From: Candidatus Zixiibacteriota bacterium
GTDB taxonomy: Bacteria; Zixibacteria; MSB-5A5; GN15; FEB-12
Direction of reading: 5' to 3'
DNA: 14,886 nucleotides
NCBI GenBank assembly: GCA_003641405.1
Contig: QNAF01000021.1
Span: 1-14,886, forward strand
Positions within the stretch are counted from its first letter, which is position 1; the number at the start of each line of letters is the position of its first letter. Of the stretch, positions 8,235 to 14,380 are shown piece after piece. The position numbers and the translations under genes were made by a program. The notes under the pieces are model-generated. The model was given only the letters and a program-made list of their open reading frames with translations, was not told where the DNA came from and ran no database searches.

Positions 8235-9407
8235 TCAGCGATCGTCTTCCAGAAGACGTTCCAAATGCAGTATTTCCTCTCCAAGAAGCTCCAACGAGTG
8301 TTTGAGAGAGTCTATCATACGAGCATAGTCAACAGGAACAGATGGTTGCTCCATGTCATAGATCGGGTCAATGGCACGATGCCCCACCTGAAGCTCCAAC
8401 GAGAAGCTGCGATCCTGCCGTAGCAGTTCAATCGTCATTATCCGACCTGGTTGGCTCTGATGCACATAGCTGGCAAGCCCGGTAGCGGAATTGACGGCAA
8501 CACCATCAACCGAGAATATCAGATCACCAACTCTGATCCCGGCACGCATTGCAGGCGAACGTGGCACAACGGACGTTACCAGAATTCCGCGTTTGACGAT
8601 AACGGGTGACTTGCTCCCGGCATTTATCAGATGATTCGCCTTATTGATTCGTATAGGCGGACTGATTTCGATCTCCCTGCTTGACACACCGACATAACCG
8701 GAATGACGATCACCTTGTGTCAGCAGGTGAGCGATTATTTCGGGAATCCTGTACGCCGGAACGGCAAGAGTGGCCTCGTTTTGAGCACCCAGGCCTCCTG
8801 TCATGATTCCGACAAGTTGTCCGGAGAGGTCGAATACTCCCCCGCCGACACTGCCGGATATGGTTTGTACGGAAAACTGCATGAGACCGTCATCCCTGAG
8901 TCCTGCACAGAAACCCAGCGACGGACTTGAACGCACTCCGTAGGCATTGCCAATTGCTACGATCATACGTCCCGCACAGGTGCGAACTTCTGAGAAGTCA
9001 ACAGGTCTGCCGCCACAATGAGCTGTGCTTTTGAGAAGTGCCAACCCACTCTGATTGTCGATAGCCACAACCACAGCCGGAACTGAATGACTGTCAAAGG
9101 AGACCAGAATTCGATCTCTTCCCACCACTGTACCCGCCACAACCAGAATATGCCCGGAGGAATCGCAGATAATACCGGATGATACAGCACTTCTCATGAC
9201 TTCCTCCGATGAACCCGAGAGTTCGACCGCAGGTACTCGCTGTGATGCCTCCACTGTAACTACTGACCGGGAAAGATCGAATATTAGATCAGTCAGATTC
9301 TGTTCCAGCGAGAACAAAGGACCGTCACTGGCATTGCAGGATGAAGAAAAAAAGACCGCCAGAAAAAGTGTCAGGATGTACTTTCCGGCGGTCATTCGGT
9401 CATTCAT
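8235..9407 (-). CDS. HtrA/DegP-like PDZ protein, predicted catalytically dead (pseudoprotease), putative lipoprotein
   Basis: The 390-residue protein has an HtrA layout: export signal about 1-23, trypsin-like domain about 40-230, PDZ domain about 236-342, and a Leu/Glu-rich, probably coiled-coil tail (361-390). The signal ends in SSSC (C24), a lipobox-like site, though the minus-3 position is serine rather than leucine. All three triad positions look substituted. The histidine of the T-N-N-H-V-V-type motif is threonine (AGTVV, T93). The aspartate of the D-x-x-x-D-L-A motif is glycine (DNQSGLALLK, G121). The serine of GNSGG is valine (GSVGGG, V187). The PDZ segment VVPRSPAMRAGIRVGDLIFSVDG is well preserved. 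Four domain cysteines (81, 131, 144, 167) could form disulfides. The ATG at 9407 was chosen because it lies just before the signal peptide and 7 nt after the anti-sigma stop; no clear Shine-Dalgarno supports it, and a longer frame reaches 9464. Confidence 0.85.
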   Translation of the reverse strand: MNDRMTAGKYILTLFLAVFFSSSCNASDGPLFSLEQNLTDLIFDLSRSVVTVEASQRVPAVELSGSSEEVMRSAVSSGIICDSSGHILVVAGTVVGRDRILVSFDSHSVPAVVVAIDNQSGLALLKSTAHCGGRPVDFSEVRTCAGRMIVAIGNAYGVRSSPSLGFCAGLRDDGLMQFSVQTISGSVGGGVFDLSGQLVGIMTGGLGAQNEATLAVPAYRIPEIIAHLLTQGDRHSGYVGVSSREIEISPPIRINKANHLINAGSKSPVIVKRGILVTSVVPRSPAMRAGIRVGDLIFSVDGVAVNSATGLASYVHQSQPGRIMTIELLRQDRSFSLELQVGHRAIDPIYDMEQPSVPVDYARMIDSLKHSLELLGEEILHLERLLEDDR

Positions 9408-9414
9408 GAACAAT

Positions 9415-10107
9415 TTAGTATGCGTTCTCACCCTCCTCAGATGCGTTCTTGCCGGAGTTCTCATAGACTCTTATTATCGGCTGAATTTTGAAGTAACCTG
9501 AATGGTAGGGGATACGCGCACTTGCGGTGTGCGCCAGGTTCGACACGCTGGTCAAATGCATATTCCCAAAGCCCTGACTGTCGGTCAGCATGTTTGAGAT
9601 TCGGCTAAACCGCTCCGTTGTGGCGATTTGCTTGCCCAGCGACCAGTCCTTCTGAGGATTGACAGTCATATTGGGGTTGTTACCTGGCTGAACCGTGCGG
9701 TAGAGATTATCCATCCGATCAGACACACTCGCCATGTTCAGAACGCCCTGCTGCTGTGAAGGCATCAGCATGCTGACGGCGGCAAACAAGACCAGTGCCA
9801 CCGAAGCCACAGCCGGTGCAACAAGTCTCCAGGAAATGATCGGTGCCCGCCGAGGCAGATAGGCCCTGGTACGCGTCTCACTGAACCGCTCCTCGGCGAT
9901 TCTATTCAGCAGCCTGGTGTTAAAATCCTCGGAGAGTGCTTTTTGCGACAACTCCGAGGCAACATCACTGATCGATTGGAACGCCGATGCTTCTCTGCGA
10001 CATTCGGCACAACCGGCCAGGTGTTCCCTGACTTCAACCTGCTGCCTACCTGTCAGCTCCTCATTACAATATGTTGACAGCAAGGAGCGTGCTTTTCGAC
10101 AACGCAT
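9415..10107 (-). CDS. Zinc-finger anti-sigma factor with one membrane span
   Basis: This 230-residue protein is a membrane anti-sigma factor of the ZAS/zf-HC2 type. The cytoplasmic N-terminus carries the zinc motif: C3, then HLAGCAEC giving H29, C33 and C36. One hydrophobic span lies at about 94-114 (RLVAPAVASVALVLFAAVSM). About 115 periplasmic residues follow, rich in Asn, Ser, Met and Gln and matching no sensor domain I recognise. It would bind and inhibit the sigma factor encoded just upstream until a signal releases it. The start overlaps the 3' end of the sigma gene by 44 nt and has GGAGG (10114-10118) at good spacing, fixing the ATG and implying coupled, near-stoichiometric synthesis. 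The downstream gene encodes the PDZ pseudoprotease, a plausible partner of the periplasmic part. Confidence 0.88.
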   Translation of the reverse strand: MRCRKARSLLSTYCNEELTGRQQVEVREHLAGCAECRREASAFQSISDVASELSQKALSEDFNTRLLNRIAEERFSETRTRAYLPRRAPIISWRLVAPAVASVALVLFAAVSMLMPSQQQGVLNMASVSDRMDNLYRTVQPGNNPNMTVNPQKDWSLGKQIATTERFSRISNMLTDSQGFGNMHLTSVSNLAHTASARIPYHSGYFKIQPIIRVYENSGKNASEEGENAY

Positions 10108-10666
10108 TCTGTTCCTCCATCCTCGGTCTCAGCTTTTCACGAAGAGTCAGTCGGGCCCGATTGACGCGAGACTTAACAGTCCCAAGGGGAACGCCAAGAA
10201 CCTGGGCGACTTCTTCATACGGCATCTCCTGAACATCTCTTAGCAGGAACGCCGTGCGGTATTTCTCTGGTAATGATTTGATGGCTTCGTTCAACACTTC
10301 AGGCAAACGACTTGGCAACTTCGGCTCAACAGACAATTCGGCCTCGTGCCCCGGCATATCGGTGATATCGTAAAACCGGAATCTCTTGCGTTTGCGCAAT
10401 TCGTTGCGAGCAAGATTCAGCCCAATAGTATAGATCCAGGTTGAGAAACAGTGCTTGAAATCAAACGACTGTCGGTGCTGATAGACCCTTACGAATGTCT
10501 CCTGAACAACGTCTTCGGCCTCTTCCTGCGAAGATAGCATCCGGCCGATGACATTCATGAGCCGACCCTTGTAGCGGTTGACCATGGAATTGAACGCCAC
10601 CATGTCACCGTTCTGGATCGCCTTCATCAAGGCAAAATCTGTTTCTTTGTCAGTAGGTTTTCTCAT
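10064..10666 (-). CDS. ECF-type RNA polymerase sigma factor (RpoE/SigW-like)
   Basis: The 200-residue protein is a two-domain extracytoplasmic-function sigma factor. Sigma-2 covers about residues 15-97, with the typical EAEDVVQETFVRVYQH (49-64) and FSTWIYTIGLNLARNELRKRKR (74-95) segments for core binding and -10 recognition. Sigma-4 covers about 128-180, with LPEKYRTAFLLRDVQEMPYEE and the helix-turn-helix VLGVPLGTVKSRVNRAR for -35 recognition. The ATG at 10666 is chosen over a longer frame starting at 10729 because AAGGA lies at ideal spacing and the extra residues would overlap the promoter. The last 14 codons overlap the anti-sigma gene. The sigma/anti-sigma pair heads the eight-gene operon and probably activates its own promoter (GGAACTT-N16-TACTAA). 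Confidence 0.94.
   Translation of the reverse strand: MRKPTDKETDFALMKAIQNGDMVAFNSMVNRYKGRLMNVIGRMLSSQEEAEDVVQETFVRVYQHRQSFDFKHCFSTWIYTIGLNLARNELRKRKRFRFYDITDMPGHEAELSVEPKLPSRLPEVLNEAIKSLPEKYRTAFLLRDVQEMPYEEVAQVLGVPLGTVKSRVNRARLTLREKLRPRMEEQNALSKSTLLAVNIL
10114..10118 (-). promoter_or_regulatory. Shine-Dalgarno of the anti-sigma gene, inside the sigma gene
   Basis: GGAGG on the minus strand lies 6 nt before the anti-sigma ATG at 10107 and within the 3' coding end of the sigma gene. It confirms that the 44-nt overlap is real and not caused by a mis-chosen start. Confidence 0.65.
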
Positions 10667-10671
10667 TGAAA

Positions 10672-10676
10672 TCCTT
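10672..10676 (-). promoter_or_regulatory. Shine-Dalgarno fixing the sigma-factor start
   Basis: AAGGA on the minus strand lies 5 nt upstream of the ATG at 10666. It decides this start over the in-frame upstream codon at 10729, which would lie on the promoter's -35 side. Confidence 0.6.
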
Positions 10677-10694
10677 AATAGACGGTTTCTAACC

Positions 10695-10723
10695 TTAGTA
10701 CCCAGACTTTCAATAAAAGTTCC
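10695..10723 (-). promoter_or_regulatory. ECF-type promoter of the sigma operon (GGAACTT-N16-TACTAA)
   Basis: On the minus strand GGAACTT (10717-10723) is followed after 16 nt by TACTAA (10695-10700). GGAACTT is the -35 element recognised by RpoE/AlgU-type sigma factors, and the spacer and a -10 of this kind fit that class. Transcription would start near 10688, giving a leader of about 22 nt that includes the AAGGA ribosome-binding site. Because it stands directly before an ECF sigma gene of RpoE-like sequence, autoregulation is the natural reading. No better sigma-70 promoter is evident in the 149-nt gap. Confidence 0.6.
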
Positions 10724-10731
10724 CAACAATA

Positions 10732-10766
10732 AACTTTAAATGGCGGCTTTATTATATTGCCCGCCA
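10732..10766 (-). terminator. Weak hairpin after the DUF401 permease gene
   Basis: TGGCGG (10741-10746) and CCGCCA (10761-10766) can pair with a 14-nt AT-rich loop. On the minus strand the hairpin is followed by TTTAAAGTTT. It sits about 50 nt past the permease stop and about 18 nt upstream of the ECF -35 element. It could end permease transcription or be a regulatory inverted repeat. The short stem, long loop and broken T tract keep confidence low. Confidence 0.3.
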
Positions 10767-10815
10767 ACAAGATACGTGACGCCTACCTTCGGGCACCTAT
10801 TCCTGCCTGAGCTTT

Positions 10816-12033
10816 TCAGCCGATTAGCGAACCGTATCCTGAAATATACAGCAGAAAGCCAAAAACACCAAGAAGTAATACTGGGATGGCGAGCACCTTG
10901 TAGACCTTGCTCAAGTCGCTACCAAAGTACTCGTTGGTGACAATCAAGCAGAGATGAGTAGGCGAGAGCATCATCCCTATGAATCCAGACAAGTAGGCCA
11001 ACAGAATATTGGCTGGATTGAGTACCGGCTGATATAGCAGCCCGGCAAGCAGAGTGTAACCAAGTCCAACATAGGCGGCAACCATGCCGGTCAGAAGCCC
11101 GGCAGTGAAACAGACCAGGATAATCACAATTGACTCGGGTAGATTGTAAGCCTCCGCCAGCCTGGGGATTGATTCAATGCTCCCTGTAAGCTCAAGAACC
11201 ATCTGGAACGAGAGAATACCAAATACAAGGAATACCAATTTGGGAGAAAGGCCTTTTCGGAGCGCCAAGAAAAGAGCCGAACGCGGGGAGCGAGTTACAA
11301 TCATCACCAAGATCAGGGAAACCACCATGGCCAGGAACAGCTCTATCTTGAGTATTCCATACAGGGCAATGGCTAATACTACCGGCCAGATGGCACCGGC
11401 AATGCCCACGATTGACGACCAGAGCCGCTGCCGGTTTGTCCCTGAAGTATCAATATGCCGAGCGAGAAAGATCAAACCCAGAATGAACATGATCACTGTC
11501 ATGGGGAATTGCAGTAGCGAGACGGTGGCAATCGGCATACCCGTGATGGCTTCCGTGAGAATCAGCCCTGGGTACACTGGCCAACTAAACTCTACCATAT
11601 GACGAAACCAGTAGTTTACGGCACACCTGAAGTGCGGACTATGTTTGTCGTGATCGAGAACGCTGTTCACCAGCGGCGCGGAAAGGTATGACCCTGCTGG
11701 CATTGGCATAAGCCCCACCAGCGCAGGCATCATTATGGCTGCAGTCCGTGAGCCTCCGCGAAGTCCCTGGCAGGCCTTGGTGAGCCGGCCCAGATACCCA
11801 GACTCCTTCAAGAGATTTCCCAGAACCGTAATCGAAACAATTACGCCAGTCAGCGAGAGAAAGCGCCTTGAGGTGAGAAGATCACGATAACCTTCCAGGA
11901 GCTGATCGACCGGAAGCCAATAGATTACAGCGGTGAGAAGACCCGCCCCAAACAGAGTGACCCCGATAGATACATTCCGACGAAGCGCAATGACTATGGC
12001 AGCAAAGATGAGTATAAGCTTCAGCGCTTCCAT
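10816..12033 (-). CDS. DUF401-family integral membrane protein (putative permease)
   Basis: This 405-residue, very hydrophobic protein has about ten or more membrane segments and matches the DUF401 family. The diagnostic stretch is GLMPMPAGSYLSAPLVNSV followed by NYWFRHMVEFSWPVYPGLIL, with a mirrored motif YLSGFIGMMLSPTHLCLIV in the C-terminal half. The family looks like an ion-transporter-type permease with an inverted repeat, but no substrate is established, so none is assigned. It ends about 150 nt before the sigma gene on the same strand, with the ECF promoter in between, and is transcribed divergently from pabB. The ATG at 12033 has no Shine-Dalgarno, and a TTGACA-containing promoter candidate would start transcription almost at the ATG (possible leaderless mRNA). 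Confidence 0.88.
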   Translation of the reverse strand: MEALKLILIFAAIVIALRRNVSIGVTLFGAGLLTAVIYWLPVDQLLEGYRDLLTSRRFLSLTGVIVSITVLGNLLKESGYLGRLTKACQGLRGGSRTAAIMMPALVGLMPMPAGSYLSAPLVNSVLDHDKHSPHFRCAVNYWFRHMVEFSWPVYPGLILTEAITGMPIATVSLLQFPMTVIMFILGLIFLARHIDTSGTNRQRLWSSIVGIAGAIWPVVLAIALYGILKIELFLAMVVSLILVMIVTRSPRSALFLALRKGLSPKLVFLVFGILSFQMVLELTGSIESIPRLAEAYNLPESIVIILVCFTAGLLTGMVAAYVGLGYTLLAGLLYQPVLNPANILLAYLSGFIGMMLSPTHLCLIVTNEYFGSDLSKVYKVLAIPVLLLGVFGFLLYISGYGSLIG

Positions 12034-12040
12034 TGAACCA

Positions 12041-12068
12041 ATTAGGCACCACCGAAGTCCAATGTCAA
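12041..12068 (-). promoter_or_regulatory. Possible promoter of the DUF401 gene, leaderless if used
   Basis: On the minus strand a perfect TTGACA (12063-12068) is followed after 16 nt by CCTAAT (12041-12046, four of six matches). The start point would fall at about 12034, one or two bases before the ATG at 12033, which has no Shine-Dalgarno. The -35 element overlaps the proposed first codons of pabB on the other strand. Confidence 0.35.
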
Positions 12069-13408
12069 CGCCGATCCAGAACCAACTTGACTTCCCGTTC
12101 GATCATCATAGCTTGATCCAAATCATGTCATCAGTCCTGCAGAAAGCAAAATCGAACAACCTCGACGTGGCATCAGAGTTCGAGGAGAAGTCCCCTGAGA
12201 AGGGTGCGGTATGGCTTGACTCATCACTTGCCTGCGACGACTGGGGAAGGCGTTCGCTGGTTACAGTTCAACCCATAGCGGAGCTTGTTCTCTATGGCAG
12301 TGGATCAATGCTGTATCTTCAGAATACCGACAAAGTCAGGTCTGATCGGGCTGGATTCTATCGAGAACTCGAAAAGCTTGCTTCCGAACAAAACAAGTGC
12401 GCTATCGGATTCATTTCTTATGAGGCCGCCCTTCCCTGGCTCGGCATCCAGCCGTGCCAACCACCGAACTGCATGCCGGATGCTCATTTCTTCGTCTATG
12501 ACAAGGTCAACTGGCTGGAGAACATATCCAAACAACCTGACAAAGCGTGGACTTCTGCGAACAGTGCCAACCCTGGCCACGGCTCTGCTATCCTGCAACC
12601 GACCATATCAGCAGAGCAGTACATCGACAGAGTTCGCCAAATAAAATGGCATATCCGCGAAGGTGACATCTACCAGGCCAATTTCACCTGCAGATTCGAT
12701 GTAGATAGTCCGGTAACACCTTTTGAAGCATACAAGCGTCTGCGTCGGCTCAATCCGGCACCATACAGCGCCTTCATCAATTTTGGTGACTACCAGGTAC
12801 TGTCATCTTCACCGGAGCGAATGTTCTTCAAAGAAGGTAACAGGATACACAGCAGTCCTATCAAGGGAACGATCAAGCGCGGGAGCACACCTCAGGAAAC
12901 AGCCGTCAATCTTGAGCACCTCCTCAACTCGGCCAAGGACCGCGCTGAACTCCTGATGATTGTGGATTTGGTCCGCAACGACCTCGGCAAAATCGCTCGG
13001 ACCGGTACCGTCCGCGTGGAGAAGCTTTTCCGAGCTGAAGTCTACTCATCGCTGATCCATCTGATAGCTGACATCTCTGCCGAGTTGAAGCCGGATATCG
13101 GGATCGAAGACATCTTTCGTGCCCTACTGCCCGGGGGATCCATAACCGGTACTCCCAAGAAGCGGGCTGTCGAGATCATTGAAGAAATGGAGTCTACTCG
13201 TCGCTCAGTTTACACGGGATGTATCGGGTACATTGATGGTGATCGTGCTGATTTCAACCTGGCAATTCGTACAATCATGCATCGGGACGGTTGCTACCAG
13301 ATTCACGCCGGCAGCGGTATTGTCGCCGACAGCGATCCGGAAGCCGAATATGAAGAGATGCTGCTGAAAGCCCGCAATCTCTTCGCTGCGGTTGGGATTG
13401 GGCAATGA
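12062..13408 (+). CDS. pabB: Aminodeoxychorismate synthase component I (PabB)
   Basis: PabB converts chorismate plus ammonia (from the glutaminase PabA) to 4-amino-4-deoxychorismate, the first step to 4-aminobenzoate for folate. The chorismate-binding domain covers about residues 183-443. Visible motifs are GDIYQANFT (201-209), SSSPERMF (248-255), PIKGT (266-270), MIVDLVRNDLGK (299-310), LLPGGSITGTPKKRA (355-369), IGYIDGDRADFNLAIRT (388-404) and GSGIVADSDPEAEYEE (417-432). The PIKGT lysine distinguishes PabB from anthranilate synthase, which has PIAGT. The open frame extends to 11933, but that would overlap the divergent permease. ATGs at 12062 and 12125 are both possible and neither has a strong Shine-Dalgarno; 12062 is preferred because the extra residues read like the usual N-terminal segment. 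No pabA is adjacent. The stop overlaps pabC by ATGA. Confidence 0.93.
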   Translation: MSTPIQNQLDFPFDHHSLIQIMSSVLQKAKSNNLDVASEFEEKSPEKGAVWLDSSLACDDWGRRSLVTVQPIAELVLYGSGSMLYLQNTDKVRSDRAGFYRELEKLASEQNKCAIGFISYEAALPWLGIQPCQPPNCMPDAHFFVYDKVNWLENISKQPDKAWTSANSANPGHGSAILQPTISAEQYIDRVRQIKWHIREGDIYQANFTCRFDVDSPVTPFEAYKRLRRLNPAPYSAFINFGDYQVLSSSPERMFFKEGNRIHSSPIKGTIKRGSTPQETAVNLEHLLNSAKDRAELLMIVDLVRNDLGKIARTGTVRVEKLFRAEVYSSLIHLIADISAELKPDIGIEDIFRALLPGGSITGTPKKRAVEIIEEMESTRRSVYTGCIGYIDGDRADFNLAIRTIMHRDGCYQIHAGSGIVADSDPEAEYEEMLLKARNLFAAVGIGQ

Positions 13409-14256
13409 ACTTACAGCAATACCATACCGTAACCACCATCAATGGTGCCAAACTGCCACCGTCCAGGGCAAGAATCTCCGTTTTTGACAATGCTCTGCTT
13501 TGCGCCGAAGGACTATTTGAAACATTGTTGGCCGTTGAGGACAGAGTTGTTTTCCTAAAGGAACATCTGGATCGACTGCACAAAGGGGCAAAGGTGGTTG
13601 GACTGAAGGTCCCTCCTGATCGTCGAACACTAAGTGCCTGGCTGACCACAACGGCAGAGATGCATCCTGACCGCATAAAGAAACTACGGCTGACTGTTAC
13701 GAGTGGTGAATCTGCGCGATGGACAGGAAAGCAGGGCCCACCACAAGTGATTGTGTCAGCATCCCCGCATTGTCTGCCTGAGAAACCGTTGAAACTCCTG
13801 GTCTCCGACCTGAGAGTAGATCAGCGATCAGTTTTCCGCAGTATCAAAACCGTATCGTACGCGATGAACACTATCGCTCAGAAGCGCGCGATACAGCGAG
13901 GTTTCGACGATGCTCTGCTGTTAAACCACAGTGATAAGGTCGCCGAAACAACGTCGGCGAATATCTACTGGACTGTTCGTGGAACAGTGTTCACAACACC
14001 TCTCGCGACAGGCTGTCTTGAGGGCACAACCAGAAAGCACGTATTCAGAAAAGCCAGACAACTGGGGTTACCAATCGTTGAGAAAACGGTGTCACTTTCT
14101 ATGCTACTCAAGGCCGATGAAATTTTCTTGTCAAGTTCGCTGAAACTCGTCGCCGGGGTTGACCAGATCATGTACGGCCGGAAGCGGAGTAGTTTCAAAG
14201 TGGGCGACATCACAAGACTCCTTTCAGAGCAATTTCGAAGATTCATACACGTGTAG
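13405..14256 (+). CDS. pabC: Aminodeoxychorismate lyase (PabC), class IV PLP aminotransferase fold
   Basis: This 283-residue PLP enzyme belongs to fold-type IV, shared by aminodeoxychorismate lyase, branched-chain and D-amino-acid aminotransferases. Lys148 in SIKTVSYAMN is the expected PLP lysine. The conserved DDALLLNHSDKVAETTSANIYW (168-189) contains the cofactor-binding glutamate E181 and the Asn-Ile. The phosphate-binding region is PLATGCLEGTTR (199-210). Direct ATGA overlap with pabB makes PabC, which splits pyruvate from 4-amino-4-deoxychorismate to give 4-aminobenzoate, the best assignment over an aminotransferase. Sequence alone does not fully separate the subfamilies. A terminator follows shortly after the stop. 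Confidence 0.87.
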   Translation: MNLQQYHTVTTINGAKLPPSRARISVFDNALLCAEGLFETLLAVEDRVVFLKEHLDRLHKGAKVVGLKVPPDRRTLSAWLTTTAEMHPDRIKKLRLTVTSGESARWTGKQGPPQVIVSASPHCLPEKPLKLLVSDLRVDQRSVFRSIKTVSYAMNTIAQKRAIQRGFDDALLLNHSDKVAETTSANIYWTVRGTVFTTPLATGCLEGTTRKHVFRKARQLGLPIVEKTVSLSMLLKADEIFLSSSLKLVAGVDQIMYGRKRSSFKVGDITRLLSEQFRRFIHV

Positions 14257-14265
14257 AACAGATAC

Positions 14266-14303
14266 ACGGAGTATGGTGATCCTGTAACTCCCGTTTTTAT
14301 TTT
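14266..14303 (+). terminator. Intrinsic terminator of the pabBC unit
   Basis: ACGGAGT (14266-14272) pairs with ACTCCCGT (14287-14294) through a 7-bp stem with one bulged C and a 14-nt loop. It is followed by TTTTATTTT. It begins 10 nt after the pabC stop and before the next promoter, as expected for a terminator. Confidence 0.6.
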
Positions 14304-14331
14304 GACTTCAGTCAGGCTAACTGAATATACT
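14302..14331 (+). promoter_or_regulatory. Sigma-70 promoter of the right-edge gene
   Basis: TTGACT (14302-14307) and TATACT (14326-14331) each match the consensus at five of six positions, with an 18-nt spacer. Transcription would start near 14338, about 40 nt before the ATG at 14381. The -35 element abuts the T tract of the pabBC terminator, so the two units are cleanly separated. Confidence 0.6.
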
Positions 14332-14380
14332 CCTCTCGATTGGCGATGCGGGAACATTCAATTTCGTCGGGGATAATGCT

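Noticed and set aside
9408..9464. Longer start of the HtrA-like gene at 9464
   Set aside because: It would overlap the anti-sigma gene by about 50 nt and put an Arg-rich stretch before the signal peptide; the ATG at 9407 gives a normal export signal.
10667..10815. Riboswitch or small RNA in the gap before the sigma gene
   Set aside because: Apart from the ECF promoter and a weak 6-bp inverted repeat, nothing resembles a known leader or structured RNA.
11177..11602. 141-codon plus-strand open frame opposite the DUF401 gene
   Set aside because: Its translation is an Arg/Thr-rich antisense product of transmembrane codons, a typical shadow.
11933..12061. Longer start of pabB at 11933
   Set aside because: It runs antisense through the start of the DUF401 gene, and the extra residues do not resemble PabB.
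14246..14255. Perfect 10-bp palindrome TACACGTGTA at the end of pabC
   Set aside because: It encodes the last codons and part of the stop of pabC; a palindrome this short occurs by chance and is not near a promoter it could control.
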